Below are positions 25,313-35,259 of a DNA stretch of 64,000 nt, in pieces. Made by a program: the position numbers and the translations under genes. Origin of the DNA: Actinoplanes ianthinogenes (lineage in GTDB: Bacteria; Actinomycetota; Actinomycetes; Mycobacteriales; Micromonosporaceae); contig NZ_AP023356.1 of NCBI RefSeq assembly GCF_018324205.1, positions 4,357,501-4,421,500 of the forward strand. Reading direction: 5' to 3'. Positions within the stretch are counted from its first letter, which is position 1. Every line of letters begins with the position of its first letter. Under the pieces are notes generated by a model. That model was given only the letters and a program-made list of their open reading frames with translations, searched no databases and had not been told where the DNA came from.

Positions 25313-26364
25313 TTACTGAGCTCCGCGGCAAGTAGTTCGGCGGTCTGGACGGTGTTGAGGGCGGCGCCCTTGCGCATGTTGTCGCCGGTGACGAAGAAGT
25401 CCAAGGCGCGCGGGTCGTCCATCGCGCGGCGGATCCGGCCGACCCAGGACGGGTCGGTGCCGACCGCGTCGATCGGCATCGGGAACTCGCCGGCCTCCGG
25501 GTCGTCGACCAGGATCACGCCGGGCGCGTTGCGCAGCACCTGGCGGGCGCCGTCCGCGGTCACCTCGGCGGCGAAGACCGCGTGCACGGCGACCGAGTGG
25601 CCGGTCACCACCGGGACCCGGACGCAGGTCGCGGAGACCTTGAGGACCGGCAGGCCGAGAATCTTGCGGCTCTCGTTGCGGAGCTTGAGCTCCTCGGAGG
25701 ACCAGCCGAGCGGGCCCGCGACGCCGGACCAGGGCACCACGTTGAGCGCCAGCGGGGCCGGGAACGGGCCGAGATCGTCACCGACCGCCTGCCGCACGTT
25801 GCCCGGGCGGGAGCCGAGCAGCCGGTCGCCGGCCACCTTGGTCAACTGGTCGTGCAGGGTGTCCACGCCGACCTGGCCGACCCCGGAAGCGGCCTGGTAG
25901 GAGGCCAGCACCAGCTCACGGAGGCCGTACTCGTAGTGCAGCGGGGCGACCGCCATGATCATCGCGGCGACCGTGCAGTTGGCGCTGGACACGATGCCGC
26001 GCGGGCGGTGGGCGAGCACCTCGTCGTTGACCTCGGGGACCACCAGCGGGACCTCCGGATCCATCCGGAAGACCGCGGAGTTGTCGACCACGACGGCGCC
26101 CCGGGACACCGCGATCGGCACCCAGTGCGTCGCCACGTCGTCGGGCACGTCGAACATCGCCACGTCGACGCCGTCGAACGCCTCGGGGGTCAGGTCCCGC
26201 ACCGGCAGGGTCTCCCCGCGGCAGAGCAGCGACTTGCCCGCCGAGCGCGACGAGGCGATCAAGCGGATCTCGCCCCAGACGTCGCGCCGGGACGAGAGCA
26301 GGTCGAGCATGACGGTCCCGACGGAACCGGTGGCTCCGACGACGGCGAGGGTGGGCCGCGCCAT
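25309..26364 (-). CDS. asd: aspartate-semialdehyde dehydrogenase
   Basis: 351 residues from ATG 26364. NADP-binding VVGATGSVGTVML, catalytic Cys in SSANCTVAAM, and the substrate-binding regions SYQAASGVGQVG and TGHSVAVHAVF identify it. It reduces aspartyl phosphate to aspartate semialdehyde for Lys/DAP, Thr and Met synthesis. It follows lysC by 8 bp and is translationally coupled to the downstream Cys-rich gene. The longer open frame upstream lies within lysC. Confidence 0.95.
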   Translation of the reverse strand: MARPTLAVVGATGSVGTVMLDLLSSRRDVWGEIRLIASSRSAGKSLLCRGETLPVRDLTPEAFDGVDVAMFDVPDDVATHWVPIAVSRGAVVVDNSAVFRMDPEVPLVVPEVNDEVLAHRPRGIVSSANCTVAAMIMAVAPLHYEYGLRELVLASYQAASGVGQVGVDTLHDQLTKVAGDRLLGSRPGNVRQAVGDDLGPFPAPLALNVVPWSGVAGPLGWSSEELKLRNESRKILGLPVLKVSATCVRVPVVTGHSVAVHAVFAAEVTADGARQVLRNAPGVILVDDPEAGEFPMPIDAVGTDPSWVGRIRRAMDDPRALDFFVTGDNMRKGAALNTVQTAELLAAELSK

Positions 26365-26372
26365 CGGTCGGC

Positions 26373-27638
<1,266 letters not shown>

Positions 27639-27797
27639 GGCCAACCAATCCTCTCAGGGCAATCCGCCACCACCCTAGCCGCGCGAGGCCGCGGCCTCGA
27701 CAGACGATCCCAGAATCCGGCCGTTCCGGCGCGACACGCCGGGCCGCGGCGACCGGCGTGTCGGGTGCTACGGGCGGTATGGGGCGAGAATGACGCG

Positions 27798-28589
27798 GTG
27801 CGCCTTCCCTCCGGATCCGGACGCGGCCTGACCGCGCTCACCGTCCTGCTCGCGCTCGGCCTGGCCGGGTGCGGCGGCGACGCACCGGACCCGGCGCCGA
27901 CCGTCCCGTCGGCCGCACCGGCCACCCCGGCCGGCCCGGACGCCCGCACCGAACTCGCCGGCCTGGCCGCCGGCGCCCTGGACCGGCGGTATGCCGCGCT
28001 CTACTCCTTCACCGGCCAGGACGGGAACCCGCGCCGCGTGGTGGCCACCGTGGCCAACGACGGCAGCTGGCGGGTGGACATCGCGAACGGCGCGCTGGGC
28101 GGCAGCGCGGACGTCTCGATCGTGCACAACATGAACGGCGTCTATCAGTGCTCGGTCTCGATGACCGGCGCCCCGATCAACGCCGGCTGCGTGCACGTGG
28201 CGGCGAAGGGCGAGAAGGTCCCGCACAAGTACGACCCGCAGGTGCAGCGACTGTTCCGGCAGTGGCTGCCGGTCTTCACCGACCGGGACTCCGCGCTGTC
28301 GGTCGCCGCGGTGAAGCCGCTGGAGGGTGCGCAGGGCGGCGCGTGCTACTCGGTCGACTCGACCTCGGCCTCGCTGGAGGCGCCGGTCGACATCGGCGTC
28401 TACTGCTACGCCGCGGACGGCCTGCTGACCGCGGCCCGGGTCACCTTCGGCACGATCACGCTGGTCAAGCAGGTCGGCGCCCCGGACACCGTGCAGTTCC
28501 CCGGCCCGGAGGTGGGTGGCGAGGCGATGGGAATGTCCGCGTCCCAGGGCGGGAACGATCCGCTGGCCGTCCCCTCACCCACGCGCTGA
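27798..28589 (+). CDS. secreted lipoprotein, unknown function
   Basis: 263 residues. A type II signal peptide ends in the lipobox GLAGC, followed by a Pro/Ala-rich linker and a globular domain (RRYAALYSFTGQDGNPRRVVAT onward). The domain has four further cysteines, two in VYQCSV and GACYSV contexts, and begins as a beta-rich fold. It resembles actinobacterial lipoproteins of unknown role that are sometimes near cell-wall genes. Divergent from lysC. GTG start; no strong ribosome site. Confidence 0.75.
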   Translation: MRLPSGSGRGLTALTVLLALGLAGCGGDAPDPAPTVPSAAPATPAGPDARTELAGLAAGALDRRYAALYSFTGQDGNPRRVVATVANDGSWRVDIANGALGGSADVSIVHNMNGVYQCSVSMTGAPINAGCVHVAAKGEKVPHKYDPQVQRLFRQWLPVFTDRDSALSVAAVKPLEGAQGGACYSVDSTSASLEAPVDIGVYCYAADGLLTAARVTFGTITLVKQVGAPDTVQFPGPEVGGEAMGMSASQGGNDPLAVPSPTR

Positions 28590-28658
28590 CGGCGCTTTCC
28601 CACGATCCGGTCGTTCGGTTAGCCGCCCGGAAGTTGATCACGTAACGTGGTTGGCGAC

Positions 28659-28733
28659 ATGTGGCAGGTGAACCTCCTCCTTCGCTGCCGCGACGAGGCC
28701 CCATCCCAGGCCGGCACCTCGTCGCGGAGTTGA
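28659..28733 (+). CDS. leuA leader peptide
   Basis: 24 codons, M W Q V N L L L R C R D and onward, ending at TGA 28733. Three consecutive Leu codons (CTC CTC CTT, 28674-28682) make it a leucine-sensing attenuator peptide. It is followed by the RNA hairpins described next and by leuA 42 bp later. Confidence 0.8.
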   Translation: MWQVNLLLRCRDEAPSQAGTSSRS

Positions 28734-28771
28734 TGCACGCCGCCTGCTCGGTTTCTTGTCGACAGGAGCAG
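28688..28771 (+). promoter_or_regulatory. leucine attenuator upstream of leuA
   Basis: Stem 1: CCGCGACGAGG (28688-28698) with CCTCGTCGCGG (28717-28727), 11 perfect pairs starting just after the Leu codons and inside the leader ORF. Stem 2: CTGCTC (28744-28749) with GAGCAG (28766-28771), which covers the leuA ribosome site (AGGAG). Stalling at the Leu codons would disrupt stem 1 and could change access to the ribosome site, so control may be at translation start. Leucine leader elements before leuA are described in other Actinobacteria. Confidence 0.7.
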
Positions 28772-28775
28772 TCAC

Positions 28776-30500
28776 ATGTCCAACCCCTTTGAGACGCAGC
28801 GTCCGAGCGCCATGCCGTTCCAGCGCTACGAGTCGTACCAAAAGCAGTTTTCGATCTCCCTGCCCGATCGGCGATGGCCCGCCCAGGTCGTCGAGAAAGC
28901 GCCGCGCTGGTGCGCGGTCGACCTGCGGGACGGCAACCAGGCCCTGATCGACCCGATGTCCCCGGAGCGCAAGCGGCGGATGTTCATGCTGCTGGTGAAG
29001 ATGGGTTACAAGGAGATCGAGGTCGGCTTCCCGGCGGCCAGCCAGACCGACTTCGACTTCGTCCGCCAGCTGATCGAGCAGGACCTGATCCCGGACGACG
29101 TCACCATCCAGGTGCTGGTGCAGTGCCGGGAGCACCTGATCGACCGGACCTTCGAGTCGATCCGCGGCGCCAAGCGCGCCATCGTGCACTTCTACAACTC
29201 GACCTCGGTGCTCCAGCGCCGGGTGGTCTTCGGCCTGGACAAGGACGGGATCACCGACATCGCGACGCAGGGCGCCCGGCTCTGCCAGAAGTACGCGGAG
29301 ATCCACACCCCGGACACCGAGATCTTCTACGAGTACTCGCCGGAGTCCTACACGGGCACCGAGCTGGAGTACGCGCTGGAGATCTGCTCCGCCGTGATCG
29401 ACGTGATCGACCCAACCCCGGCCCGCCCGCTGATCATCAACCTGCCGGCCACCGTCGAGATGGCCACGCCGAACGTGTACGCCGACTCGATCGAGTGGAT
29501 GCACCGCAACCTGCCCCGCCGCGACAGCGTCATCCTGAGCCTGCACCCGCACAACGACCGTGGCACCGCGGTGGCCGCCGCCGAGCTGGGCCTGCTGGCC
29601 GGCGCCGACCGGATCGAGGGCTGCCTGTTCGGCAACGGTGAGCGCACCGGCAACGTCGACCTGGTCACCCTGGGGCTGAACCTGTTCTCCCAGGGCATCG
29701 ACCCGCAGGTGGACTTCTCGAACATCGACGAGGTCAAGCGCACCGTCGAGTACTGCAACCAGCTGCCGGTGCACGAGCGGCACCCGTACGCGGGCGACCT
29801 GGTCTACACCGCGTTCTCCGGCTCGCACCAGGACGCGATCAAGAAGGGCTTCACCGCGCTCCAGGCCGACGCGGACTCCGCCGGCGTCGACATCGACTCC
29901 TTCACCTGGGGCGTCCCCTACCTGCCGATCGACCCGAAGGACGTGGGCCGCACCTACGAGGCGGTCATCCGGGTCAACTCGCAGTCCGGCAAGGGCGGCG
30001 TGGCGTACATCATGAAGGAGGAGCACAAGCTCGACCTGCCGCGCCGGCTGCAGATCGAGTTCTCCGGCGTGGTGCAGCACCACACCGACGAGGAGGGCGG
30101 CGAGGTCGGCCCGCAGGCGATGTGGGACATCTTCGCCGGGGAGTACCTGGTCGAGCACCAGCTGGCCACCAAGTTCAAGGTCGAGTCCTACAGCACGGCC
30201 ACGGTGGACGGCAAGGTGGAGATCGACGTCGAGGTGTTCCACCGCGGAGTGCGGCGCCCGCTGGTCGGCGTCGGCAACGGCCCGATCGACGCGTTCACCC
30301 AGGCCGTCGAGCCGCTGGGGATCAAGGCGCGGGTGCTGGACTACCAGGAGCACGCGCTGACCTCCGGTGGCGACGCGCAGGCCGCGGCCTACGTCGAGGT
30401 CGAGGTCGGCGACCGCGCGTTCTGGGGCGTCGGCATCGACGCCAACATCGTCAGCGCCTCGATCAAGGCCGTGACCAGCGCCATCAACCGCGCTCGATGA
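28776..30500 (+). CDS. leuA: 2-isopropylmalate synthase
   Basis: 574 residues, full length for the type II form. The catalytic domain starts RWCAVDLRDGNQALIDPM with the metal/2-oxoacid motif; HPHNDRGTAVAAAELG holds the HxH metal ligands, and GCLFGNGERTGNVDLV is the family signature. The C-terminal regulatory domain (about 440-574) binds leucine for feedback inhibition. It condenses acetyl-CoA with 2-oxoisovalerate, the first step of leucine synthesis. ATG with AGGAG upstream; controlled by the attenuator at 28659-28771. Confidence 0.97.
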   Translation: MSNPFETQRPSAMPFQRYESYQKQFSISLPDRRWPAQVVEKAPRWCAVDLRDGNQALIDPMSPERKRRMFMLLVKMGYKEIEVGFPAASQTDFDFVRQLIEQDLIPDDVTIQVLVQCREHLIDRTFESIRGAKRAIVHFYNSTSVLQRRVVFGLDKDGITDIATQGARLCQKYAEIHTPDTEIFYEYSPESYTGTELEYALEICSAVIDVIDPTPARPLIINLPATVEMATPNVYADSIEWMHRNLPRRDSVILSLHPHNDRGTAVAAAELGLLAGADRIEGCLFGNGERTGNVDLVTLGLNLFSQGIDPQVDFSNIDEVKRTVEYCNQLPVHERHPYAGDLVYTAFSGSHQDAIKKGFTALQADADSAGVDIDSFTWGVPYLPIDPKDVGRTYEAVIRVNSQSGKGGVAYIMKEEHKLDLPRRLQIEFSGVVQHHTDEEGGEVGPQAMWDIFAGEYLVEHQLATKFKVESYSTATVDGKVEIDVEVFHRGVRRPLVGVGNGPIDAFTQAVEPLGIKARVLDYQEHALTSGGDAQAAAYVEVEVGDRAFWGVGIDANIVSASIKAVTSAINRAR

Positions 30501-30506
30501 TTCACT

Positions 30507-30541
30507 CCGTCGCGTGCCGCTGCGGAGGCGGCACGCGACGG
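30507..30541 (+). terminator. terminator after leuA
   Basis: CCGTCGCGTGCCGC, loop TGCGGAG, GCGGCACGCGACGG: 14 perfect pairs, 7 nt after the leuA stop. Confidence 0.85.
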
Positions 30542-30560
30542 ACGGCCTTACGCTGAGCGG

Positions 30561-31214
30561 GTGCCCCCACGTAACTGGCTCCCCCTGCTGCTCGCCGCCA
30601 CCCTCCTGACCGGTTGTGAGACCGTCGACGCCGGCTCGCCCGGCACCGCGCCCACCACGACCAAGCCCAAGGACTCGCAGACCTCCGGCAGCGCCGAGGC
30701 ACAACTGAACAAACTGACCGTCGTCACCAAGTCCGGCACGATGGCCGGGTACAGCCGGGAGAAGTTCCCGCACTGGAAGAGCACCGGCAAGAACTGCGAC
30801 ACCCGGGACTCCGTCCTGGAGCGGGACGGCAGCAAGGTCAAGACCTCCGGGTGCAACGTCGTCGCCGGCACCTGGACCAGCTTCTACGACGGCAAGACCC
30901 TGGACGCACCGACCAAGGTGGACATCGACCACACCGTGCCGCTGGCCAACGCCTGGCGTTCCGGGGCGAACAAGTGGACCACCGCCCAGCGCGAGGCGTT
31001 CGCCAACGACCTGGACCGCCCGCAGCTGCTCGCGGTCTCGGCCACCTCGAACCGGTCGAAGGGCGACCAGGACCCGTCGACCTGGAAGCCGCCGGCCAAG
31101 GACGCCTGGTGCGATTACGCCGAGGACTGGATCGCGGTGAAGAGCTACTACAAGCTGACCGTGCTCCAGAAGGAGAAGGACGCCCTCAACGACATGCTGG
31201 AGACCTGCCGATGA
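30561..31214 (+). CDS. secreted HNH-type (DUF1524-like) nuclease lipoprotein
   Basis: 217 residues. Lipobox LLTGC after a short signal, a Thr/Lys/Ser linker, then a nuclease domain. The HNH-like core reads DIDHTVPLANAWRSGANKWT, then ANDLDRPQLLAVSATSNRSK and GDQDPSTWKPP, matching the DHxxP, N and K pattern of the GmrS/GmrD C-terminal and secreted actinobacterial nucleases. Two Cys pairs (NCDTRDS/SGCNVV and WCDYA/ETCR) suggest extracellular disulfides. Likely acts outside the cell on DNA or RNA. It overlaps the next gene by 4 bp (ATGA). Confidence 0.82.
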   Translation: MPPRNWLPLLLAATLLTGCETVDAGSPGTAPTTTKPKDSQTSGSAEAQLNKLTVVTKSGTMAGYSREKFPHWKSTGKNCDTRDSVLERDGSKVKTSGCNVVAGTWTSFYDGKTLDAPTKVDIDHTVPLANAWRSGANKWTTAQREAFANDLDRPQLLAVSATSNRSKGDQDPSTWKPPAKDAWCDYAEDWIAVKSYYKLTVLQKEKDALNDMLETCR

Positions 31215-31594
31215 CCGAGACCGAGCCGGCCACGACCGAGCCGGCCACGACCGAGCCGGCCAAGAGCGAACCGGCCAAGAGCGAACCGGCCACCACTGAA
31301 CCGGTCGCCGCCGAAGCGCCCACGACCGAAGCGGCCAAGACCGACAGCCCGAGCAAGACCAGCGACATCGTCCCGGGCCCGGGCGGCGTGATGACCGACG
31401 AGGTCGGCGTCGTGACCGGCGACCTGACGCTGCGCACCGAGCTGGCCGGCGATCAGCTGACCCTGCGGGTGCAGTACAAGGACGCCGAGGAGTGGTACAC
31501 CGTCACCGGAGGAAAGACCACCCTCACCGACCCGGCCGACCTGGACGCGGTGCACGCCATCGCGGTCGGTCTGCTCCACCGGCCCGGGGGCTGA
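31211..31594 (+). CDS. small acidic protein with TTEPA/KSEPA repeats, coupled to the nuclease gene
   Basis: 127 residues. Residues 4-27 are five-residue repeats of TTEPA and KSEPA type, then a linker and a ~65-residue C-terminal beta-rich part (GVVTGDLTLRTELAGDQLTLRVQYKDAEEWYTVTGG). No signal peptide is visible, so it should be cytosolic. ATG overlaps the nuclease stop. The tight coupling raises the idea of a nuclease-binding partner, but no immunity family was recognised. Confidence 0.68.
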   Translation: MTETEPATTEPATTEPAKSEPAKSEPATTEPVAAEAPTTEAAKTDSPSKTSDIVPGPGGVMTDEVGVVTGDLTLRTELAGDQLTLRVQYKDAEEWYTVTGGKTTLTDPADLDAVHAIAVGLLHRPGG

Positions 31595-31696
31595 TCTGCA
31601 CAGTTCCTTCACAACGAGAGACGATGAGACGCCCCCGTCGCGTTTTATGATGCGCGAAGCGCTTGATGATCATGCATGCGCGGGGGAGGAACCATC

Positions 31697-31756
31697 GTGT
31701 CGCGTCGGCTGTCCCGGATCGGCGTCGTCAGCTGCGAGCACGTCCTCGCGAAGTGA
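31697..31756 (+). CDS. 19-codon leader ORF coupled to the hexosaminidase gene
   Basis: GTG at 31697 preceded by GGGGGAGGA, encoding M S R R L S R I G V V S C E H V L A K. Its TGA overlaps the GTG of the GH20 gene (GTGA at 31753-31756). The GH20 gene itself has no ribosome site at that GTG, so translation of this leader could feed it. Alternatively the GH20 gene starts upstream in its own frame at 31663. Confidence 0.55.
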   Translation: MSRRLSRIGVVSCEHVLAK

Positions 31757-33318
31757 GGCCGACCAAGGCCGGGCTCATCGTCGTGGCGGCGCTGCTGCTG
31801 ACCGCGCTGACCGGGTCGGCCGGGCATCGTCCGCCGCCCGCGACGACGCTGGGCAGCGTGATCCCGGTGCCGGCCCAGGTCGTACCGTCGCGGGCCGCGC
31901 CGTTTGAGATCACCGCAAGCACCGTGATCGTCGCGGCCGGGGCCGCGCGGCCGGTCGCGGACCGGCTCGCCGCGACGCTGCGCCCGGCCACCGGATTTCC
32001 GCTGCCGGTCCGGCCCATCGGGACCGCCGCGATCGAGCTGCGGCTCAACGCCACGGCCGACCCCTGGTTCGGCGACGAGGGCTATCAGCTGGAGATCGAC
32101 ACCACGGGCGTGGCGCTGCGCGCCAATCGCCCGGCCGGGCTCTTCGCGGGCCTGCAAACGGTGCGGCAGCTGCTTCCACCGGCCGTCGAGGCGCTTTCGG
32201 TACGCCAGGAGCACTGGACGATTCCGGCCGGCGTGATCCGCGACCGGCCGCGATACGCCTACCGTGGCGCGATGCTCGACCTGGCCCGGCACTTCCACCC
32301 GCCGGCCGACGTGAAGCGCTTCATCGACGAGATCAGCCGCTTCAAAATCAACTACCTGCACCTGCACCTCGCCGACGACCAGGGCTGGCGGATCGCGATC
32401 GACGGCTGGCCGCGGCTGACCACGGTCGGCGGCGGCCCGGGCACCGGCGTGCGCGGCATCGGCGGCGGTTTCCTGACCCAGGAGCAGTACCGCGACCTGG
32501 TGCGGTACGCCGCCGACCGGTACGTGACGATCGTCCCGGAGATCGACATGCCGGGGCACGTGAACGCCGCGCAGGTCGCGTACCCCGAACTGACCTGCGA
32601 CGGGGTGGCGCCGCGGCCGCGGATCGACATCCGGGTCGGGTACAGCTCGCTCTGCACCGGCAAGGAGATCACCTACCGGTTCGCCGAGGACGTGATCCGG
32701 CAGCTGGCCGCGCTCACCCCGGGCCCCTACCTGCACCTCGGCGGGGACGAGGCGATGTCCACCCCGCACGCCGACTACGTCGCGTTCGAGCAGCGGGTGC
32801 TGCCGCTCGTGGCCAAGTACGGCAAGACGGCGTACGGATGGCACGAGATCGCCGCCGCACCGGCCGCGGCCGACGCGGTGATCCAGTACTGGGCGGTCAC
32901 CCGGGACCGGCCCGCGGTCGTGGCGGCCGCCGGGGCCGGGGCGAAGGTGGTCCTCTCCCCCGCCGACCGGGCCTACCTGGACATGCAGTACGACCTGCTG
33001 ACCCCCGGTGGGCTGCACTGGGCCGGGACGATCGAGGTGCGGACCGCGTACGACTGGGATCCGGGCGGCTGGGCGCGCGGCGTGCCGGCGAGCGCGGTGC
33101 TGGGCGTCGAGGCGCCGCTCTGGTCCGAGACGCTGCGCGATTACGGCGACGTGGAGTTCCAGGCGTTTCCGCGGCTCGCCGCGATCGCCGAGCTGGGCTG
33201 GTCACCCTGGGAGACGCACGACTGGATCTCCTTCCGGGACCGGCTCGGCGCCTACGGCGAACGCTGGACCAGACGCGGTGTCCATTTCTATCGCTCCCCT
33301 CAGGTCCGCTGGTCCTGA
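31753..33318 (+). CDS. beta-N-acetylhexosaminidase, GH20, secreted
   Basis: 521 residues. Signal peptide/anchor GLIVVAALLLTALTGSAG, a GH20 N-domain (VIPVPAQVVP to VRQLLP) and the catalytic barrel: AMLDLARHFHPPADVKRFID, NYLHLHLADDQGWRI, VPEIDMPGHVNAA and the catalytic Asp-Glu pair in HLGGDEAMS. The C-terminal VLGVEAPLWSETL and substrate Trp region (AYDWDPGGW) complete the site. It would release terminal GlcNAc/GalNAc from chitin or peptidoglycan fragments outside the cell. Its upstream TTTTATGATG resembles the -10 of the adjacent RTX genes. Confidence 0.93.
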   Translation: MRPTKAGLIVVAALLLTALTGSAGHRPPPATTLGSVIPVPAQVVPSRAAPFEITASTVIVAAGAARPVADRLAATLRPATGFPLPVRPIGTAAIELRLNATADPWFGDEGYQLEIDTTGVALRANRPAGLFAGLQTVRQLLPPAVEALSVRQEHWTIPAGVIRDRPRYAYRGAMLDLARHFHPPADVKRFIDEISRFKINYLHLHLADDQGWRIAIDGWPRLTTVGGGPGTGVRGIGGGFLTQEQYRDLVRYAADRYVTIVPEIDMPGHVNAAQVAYPELTCDGVAPRPRIDIRVGYSSLCTGKEITYRFAEDVIRQLAALTPGPYLHLGGDEAMSTPHADYVAFEQRVLPLVAKYGKTAYGWHEIAAAPAAADAVIQYWAVTRDRPAVVAAAGAGAKVVLSPADRAYLDMQYDLLTPGGLHWAGTIEVRTAYDWDPGGWARGVPASAVLGVEAPLWSETLRDYGDVEFQAFPRLAAIAELGWSPWETHDWISFRDRLGAYGERWTRRGVHFYRSPQVRWS

Positions 33319-33330
33319 GCACCTCCCATC

Positions 33331-33368
33331 GAAACGGGACGGCACCGTCCCGACGCGTCGTTTATGAT
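33331..33368 (+). promoter_or_regulatory. shared RTX promoter element, copy 1
   Basis: Palindrome CGGGACGG-CA-CCGTCCCG (33335-33352), then TATGAT (33363-33368). From the A of ACGGGAC to the T of TATGAT is exactly 29 bp, as in copies at 35260 and 37944. No TTGACA-like -35 box. The palindrome could also terminate the hexosaminidase gene. 37 bp before the GTG of RTX gene 1. Confidence 0.6.
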
Positions 33369-33404
33369 CACGGAATTCCACCTGCCGGCTCCAGGAGATC
33401 CACT

Positions 33405-35246
33405 GTGTCCCGTTCCCGCCGCCTCGTCACGGCCGGCCTCACTTTTCTCACCCCGATCGCGGCGATCGGGGTGCTGGCCTCGCCCGCGCAGGCGGCCACC
33501 GCCGGGGTAGCCACCGTGAGCGGCACCAGAGTGCTCTTCAAGGCCGGCTCGAACAAGACCAACAAGATCGTGATCACCCGTTCCGGCCGCACCGTCACGA
33601 TCGACGACGTGGTCGCGATCCAGCCCGGCAAGGGCTGCACGAAGGTCAACAAGTCCAAGGTCCGCTGCCGGACCTCGCGGAATCCCACTCGAGTCGTGCT
33701 CTCACTGGGTGACCGCGACGATGTCCTGGCCGACCGGGCCGCCGCCCTGGCGGTCACGGTGTATGCCGGATCCGGCAACGACACCGTCTACGGCAACACC
33801 GCCGGCGACACGTTGTACGGCGACAGCGGCGCCGATCGCCTCTACGGCTCTAACGGCAACGACACCGTCCACGGCGGCACCGGCTCGGACCTCATCGACG
33901 CCGGTGACGGCAATGACGCGTCACACGGGGACGACGGCAACGACCGGATCCTCGGCCAGGCCGGTTATGACTGGATCTACGGTGGCGCGGGCGACGACAG
34001 CATCGACGGCGGCACCGGCGGCGACCGGGTGACCGCGGACGCCGGCAACGACCGGATCTGGAGCCAGGGCGGCAACGACCTGATCCACGCCGGTCCGGGT
34101 GACGACATGGTCGACACCGGCGCCGACTGGGACGAGGTCTACGCCGGTGACGGCAACGACCGGCTCTACGGCCGCTCCGGCGATGACACCCTGCTCGGCG
34201 AAGGTGGCAACGATCTGGTGGACGGCGGCGCCGGCAACGACGGGATCTCCGGCGGCACCGGGAACGATCAACTGCTCGGCGGCGACGGCGACGACTACGT
34301 GTACGGCGAGGACGGCAGCGACGTCGTCTCCGGGGGCAACGGCAACGACGTCATCACTGGCGGCCTGGGCAACGACACGGTCAACGGCCAGGCCGGCGAC
34401 GACCACCTGATGGAGAACTACGCTCTCCGGGCCGGTGTCGCCGACGCGGACCGGTTGATCGGTGGAGGCGGCGTGGACTTCGTCTCCTACGGCAACCGAA
34501 CCCTGCCAGTGACCGCCGACATCGACGAGGAGATCGGGGACGACGGCCAGGCCGGCGAGCACGACACCATCGACTCGCACATGTACGGCATCGCCGGCGG
34601 CAACGGCGACGACCATCTGGCCCTGACCGGTGGCGGTGCGGACCTCGAAGGCGGGCCGGGCAACGACGTCCTGGTCGGCGGCGACGGCGACGACACCCTG
34701 TCGGGCGGCCCGGGACGCGACGATCTGAGCGGCGGGGGCGGCGACGATGTGCTGTACGGCGACGACGACCACAGCGTCGTGGACCCTCTGGTGATCGCGG
34801 CGGACGTGCTGCGTGGCGGCGACGGTGTGGACACCGTCATCTACGACACCTACGACCGGCCGATCACCGTCGACCTCGACGGGGAGAGCGGAGACGACGG
34901 CGCCGCCGGGGAGAAGGACACGGTCGGCGCAGACGTGGAGAACATCAAGGCCACGATGTACGCGGACCACCTCACCGGCAACGACTCCGCCAACCGCATC
35001 GAGGGCTACGGCGGAGACGACGTGATCTACGGCCGGGGAGGCGACGACACCCTCCTGCCCGGCACCGGCAAGGCGGCGCTCTACGGCGAGGACGGCGACG
35101 ACGAGCTGTGGGGATCGGTGGCCGGCACCGCCGGCCCGATGGTGCTCGACGGCGGCGCCAACTCGACCGGGCAGTGGCGCGGCGGAGACCTATGCTTCGT
35201 CGGCGCCGGCGACCAGTACACGAACTGCGAACGTTTCAGCTACTGA
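33405..35246 (+). CDS. secreted RTX/hemolysin-type calcium-binding repeat protein 1
   Basis: 613 residues. Sec signal ending SPAQAA (AxA), then a ~90-residue N-terminal domain shared by paralogs 2 and 4 and more loosely by 3 (VSGTRVLFKAGSNKTNKIVI, TRSGRTVTIDDVVA, a Cys pair GKGC/VRC), then many GGxGxDxhxG nonapeptide repeats (e.g. YGGAGDDSIDGG, VDGGAGNDGISGG), which form a Ca2+-filled beta-roll. Blocks GEHDTI/GEKDTVGADVEN interrupt the repeats twice. Type I secretion genes are absent, and the Sec signal indicates export through Sec. A C-terminal Cys pair (DLCFVGA/TNCERF) ends the protein. Function unknown; surface adhesion or matrix binding is plausible. Confidence 0.9.
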   Translation: MSRSRRLVTAGLTFLTPIAAIGVLASPAQAATAGVATVSGTRVLFKAGSNKTNKIVITRSGRTVTIDDVVAIQPGKGCTKVNKSKVRCRTSRNPTRVVLSLGDRDDVLADRAAALAVTVYAGSGNDTVYGNTAGDTLYGDSGADRLYGSNGNDTVHGGTGSDLIDAGDGNDASHGDDGNDRILGQAGYDWIYGGAGDDSIDGGTGGDRVTADAGNDRIWSQGGNDLIHAGPGDDMVDTGADWDEVYAGDGNDRLYGRSGDDTLLGEGGNDLVDGGAGNDGISGGTGNDQLLGGDGDDYVYGEDGSDVVSGGNGNDVITGGLGNDTVNGQAGDDHLMENYALRAGVADADRLIGGGGVDFVSYGNRTLPVTADIDEEIGDDGQAGEHDTIDSHMYGIAGGNGDDHLALTGGGADLEGGPGNDVLVGGDGDDTLSGGPGRDDLSGGGGDDVLYGDDDHSVVDPLVIAADVLRGGDGVDTVIYDTYDRPITVDLDGESGDDGAAGEKDTVGADVENIKATMYADHLTGNDSANRIEGYGGDDVIYGRGGDDTLLPGTGKAALYGEDGDDELWGSVAGTAGPMVLDGGANSTGQWRGGDLCFVGAGDQYTNCERFSY

Positions 35247-35259
35247 ACCTGGCGCACCG

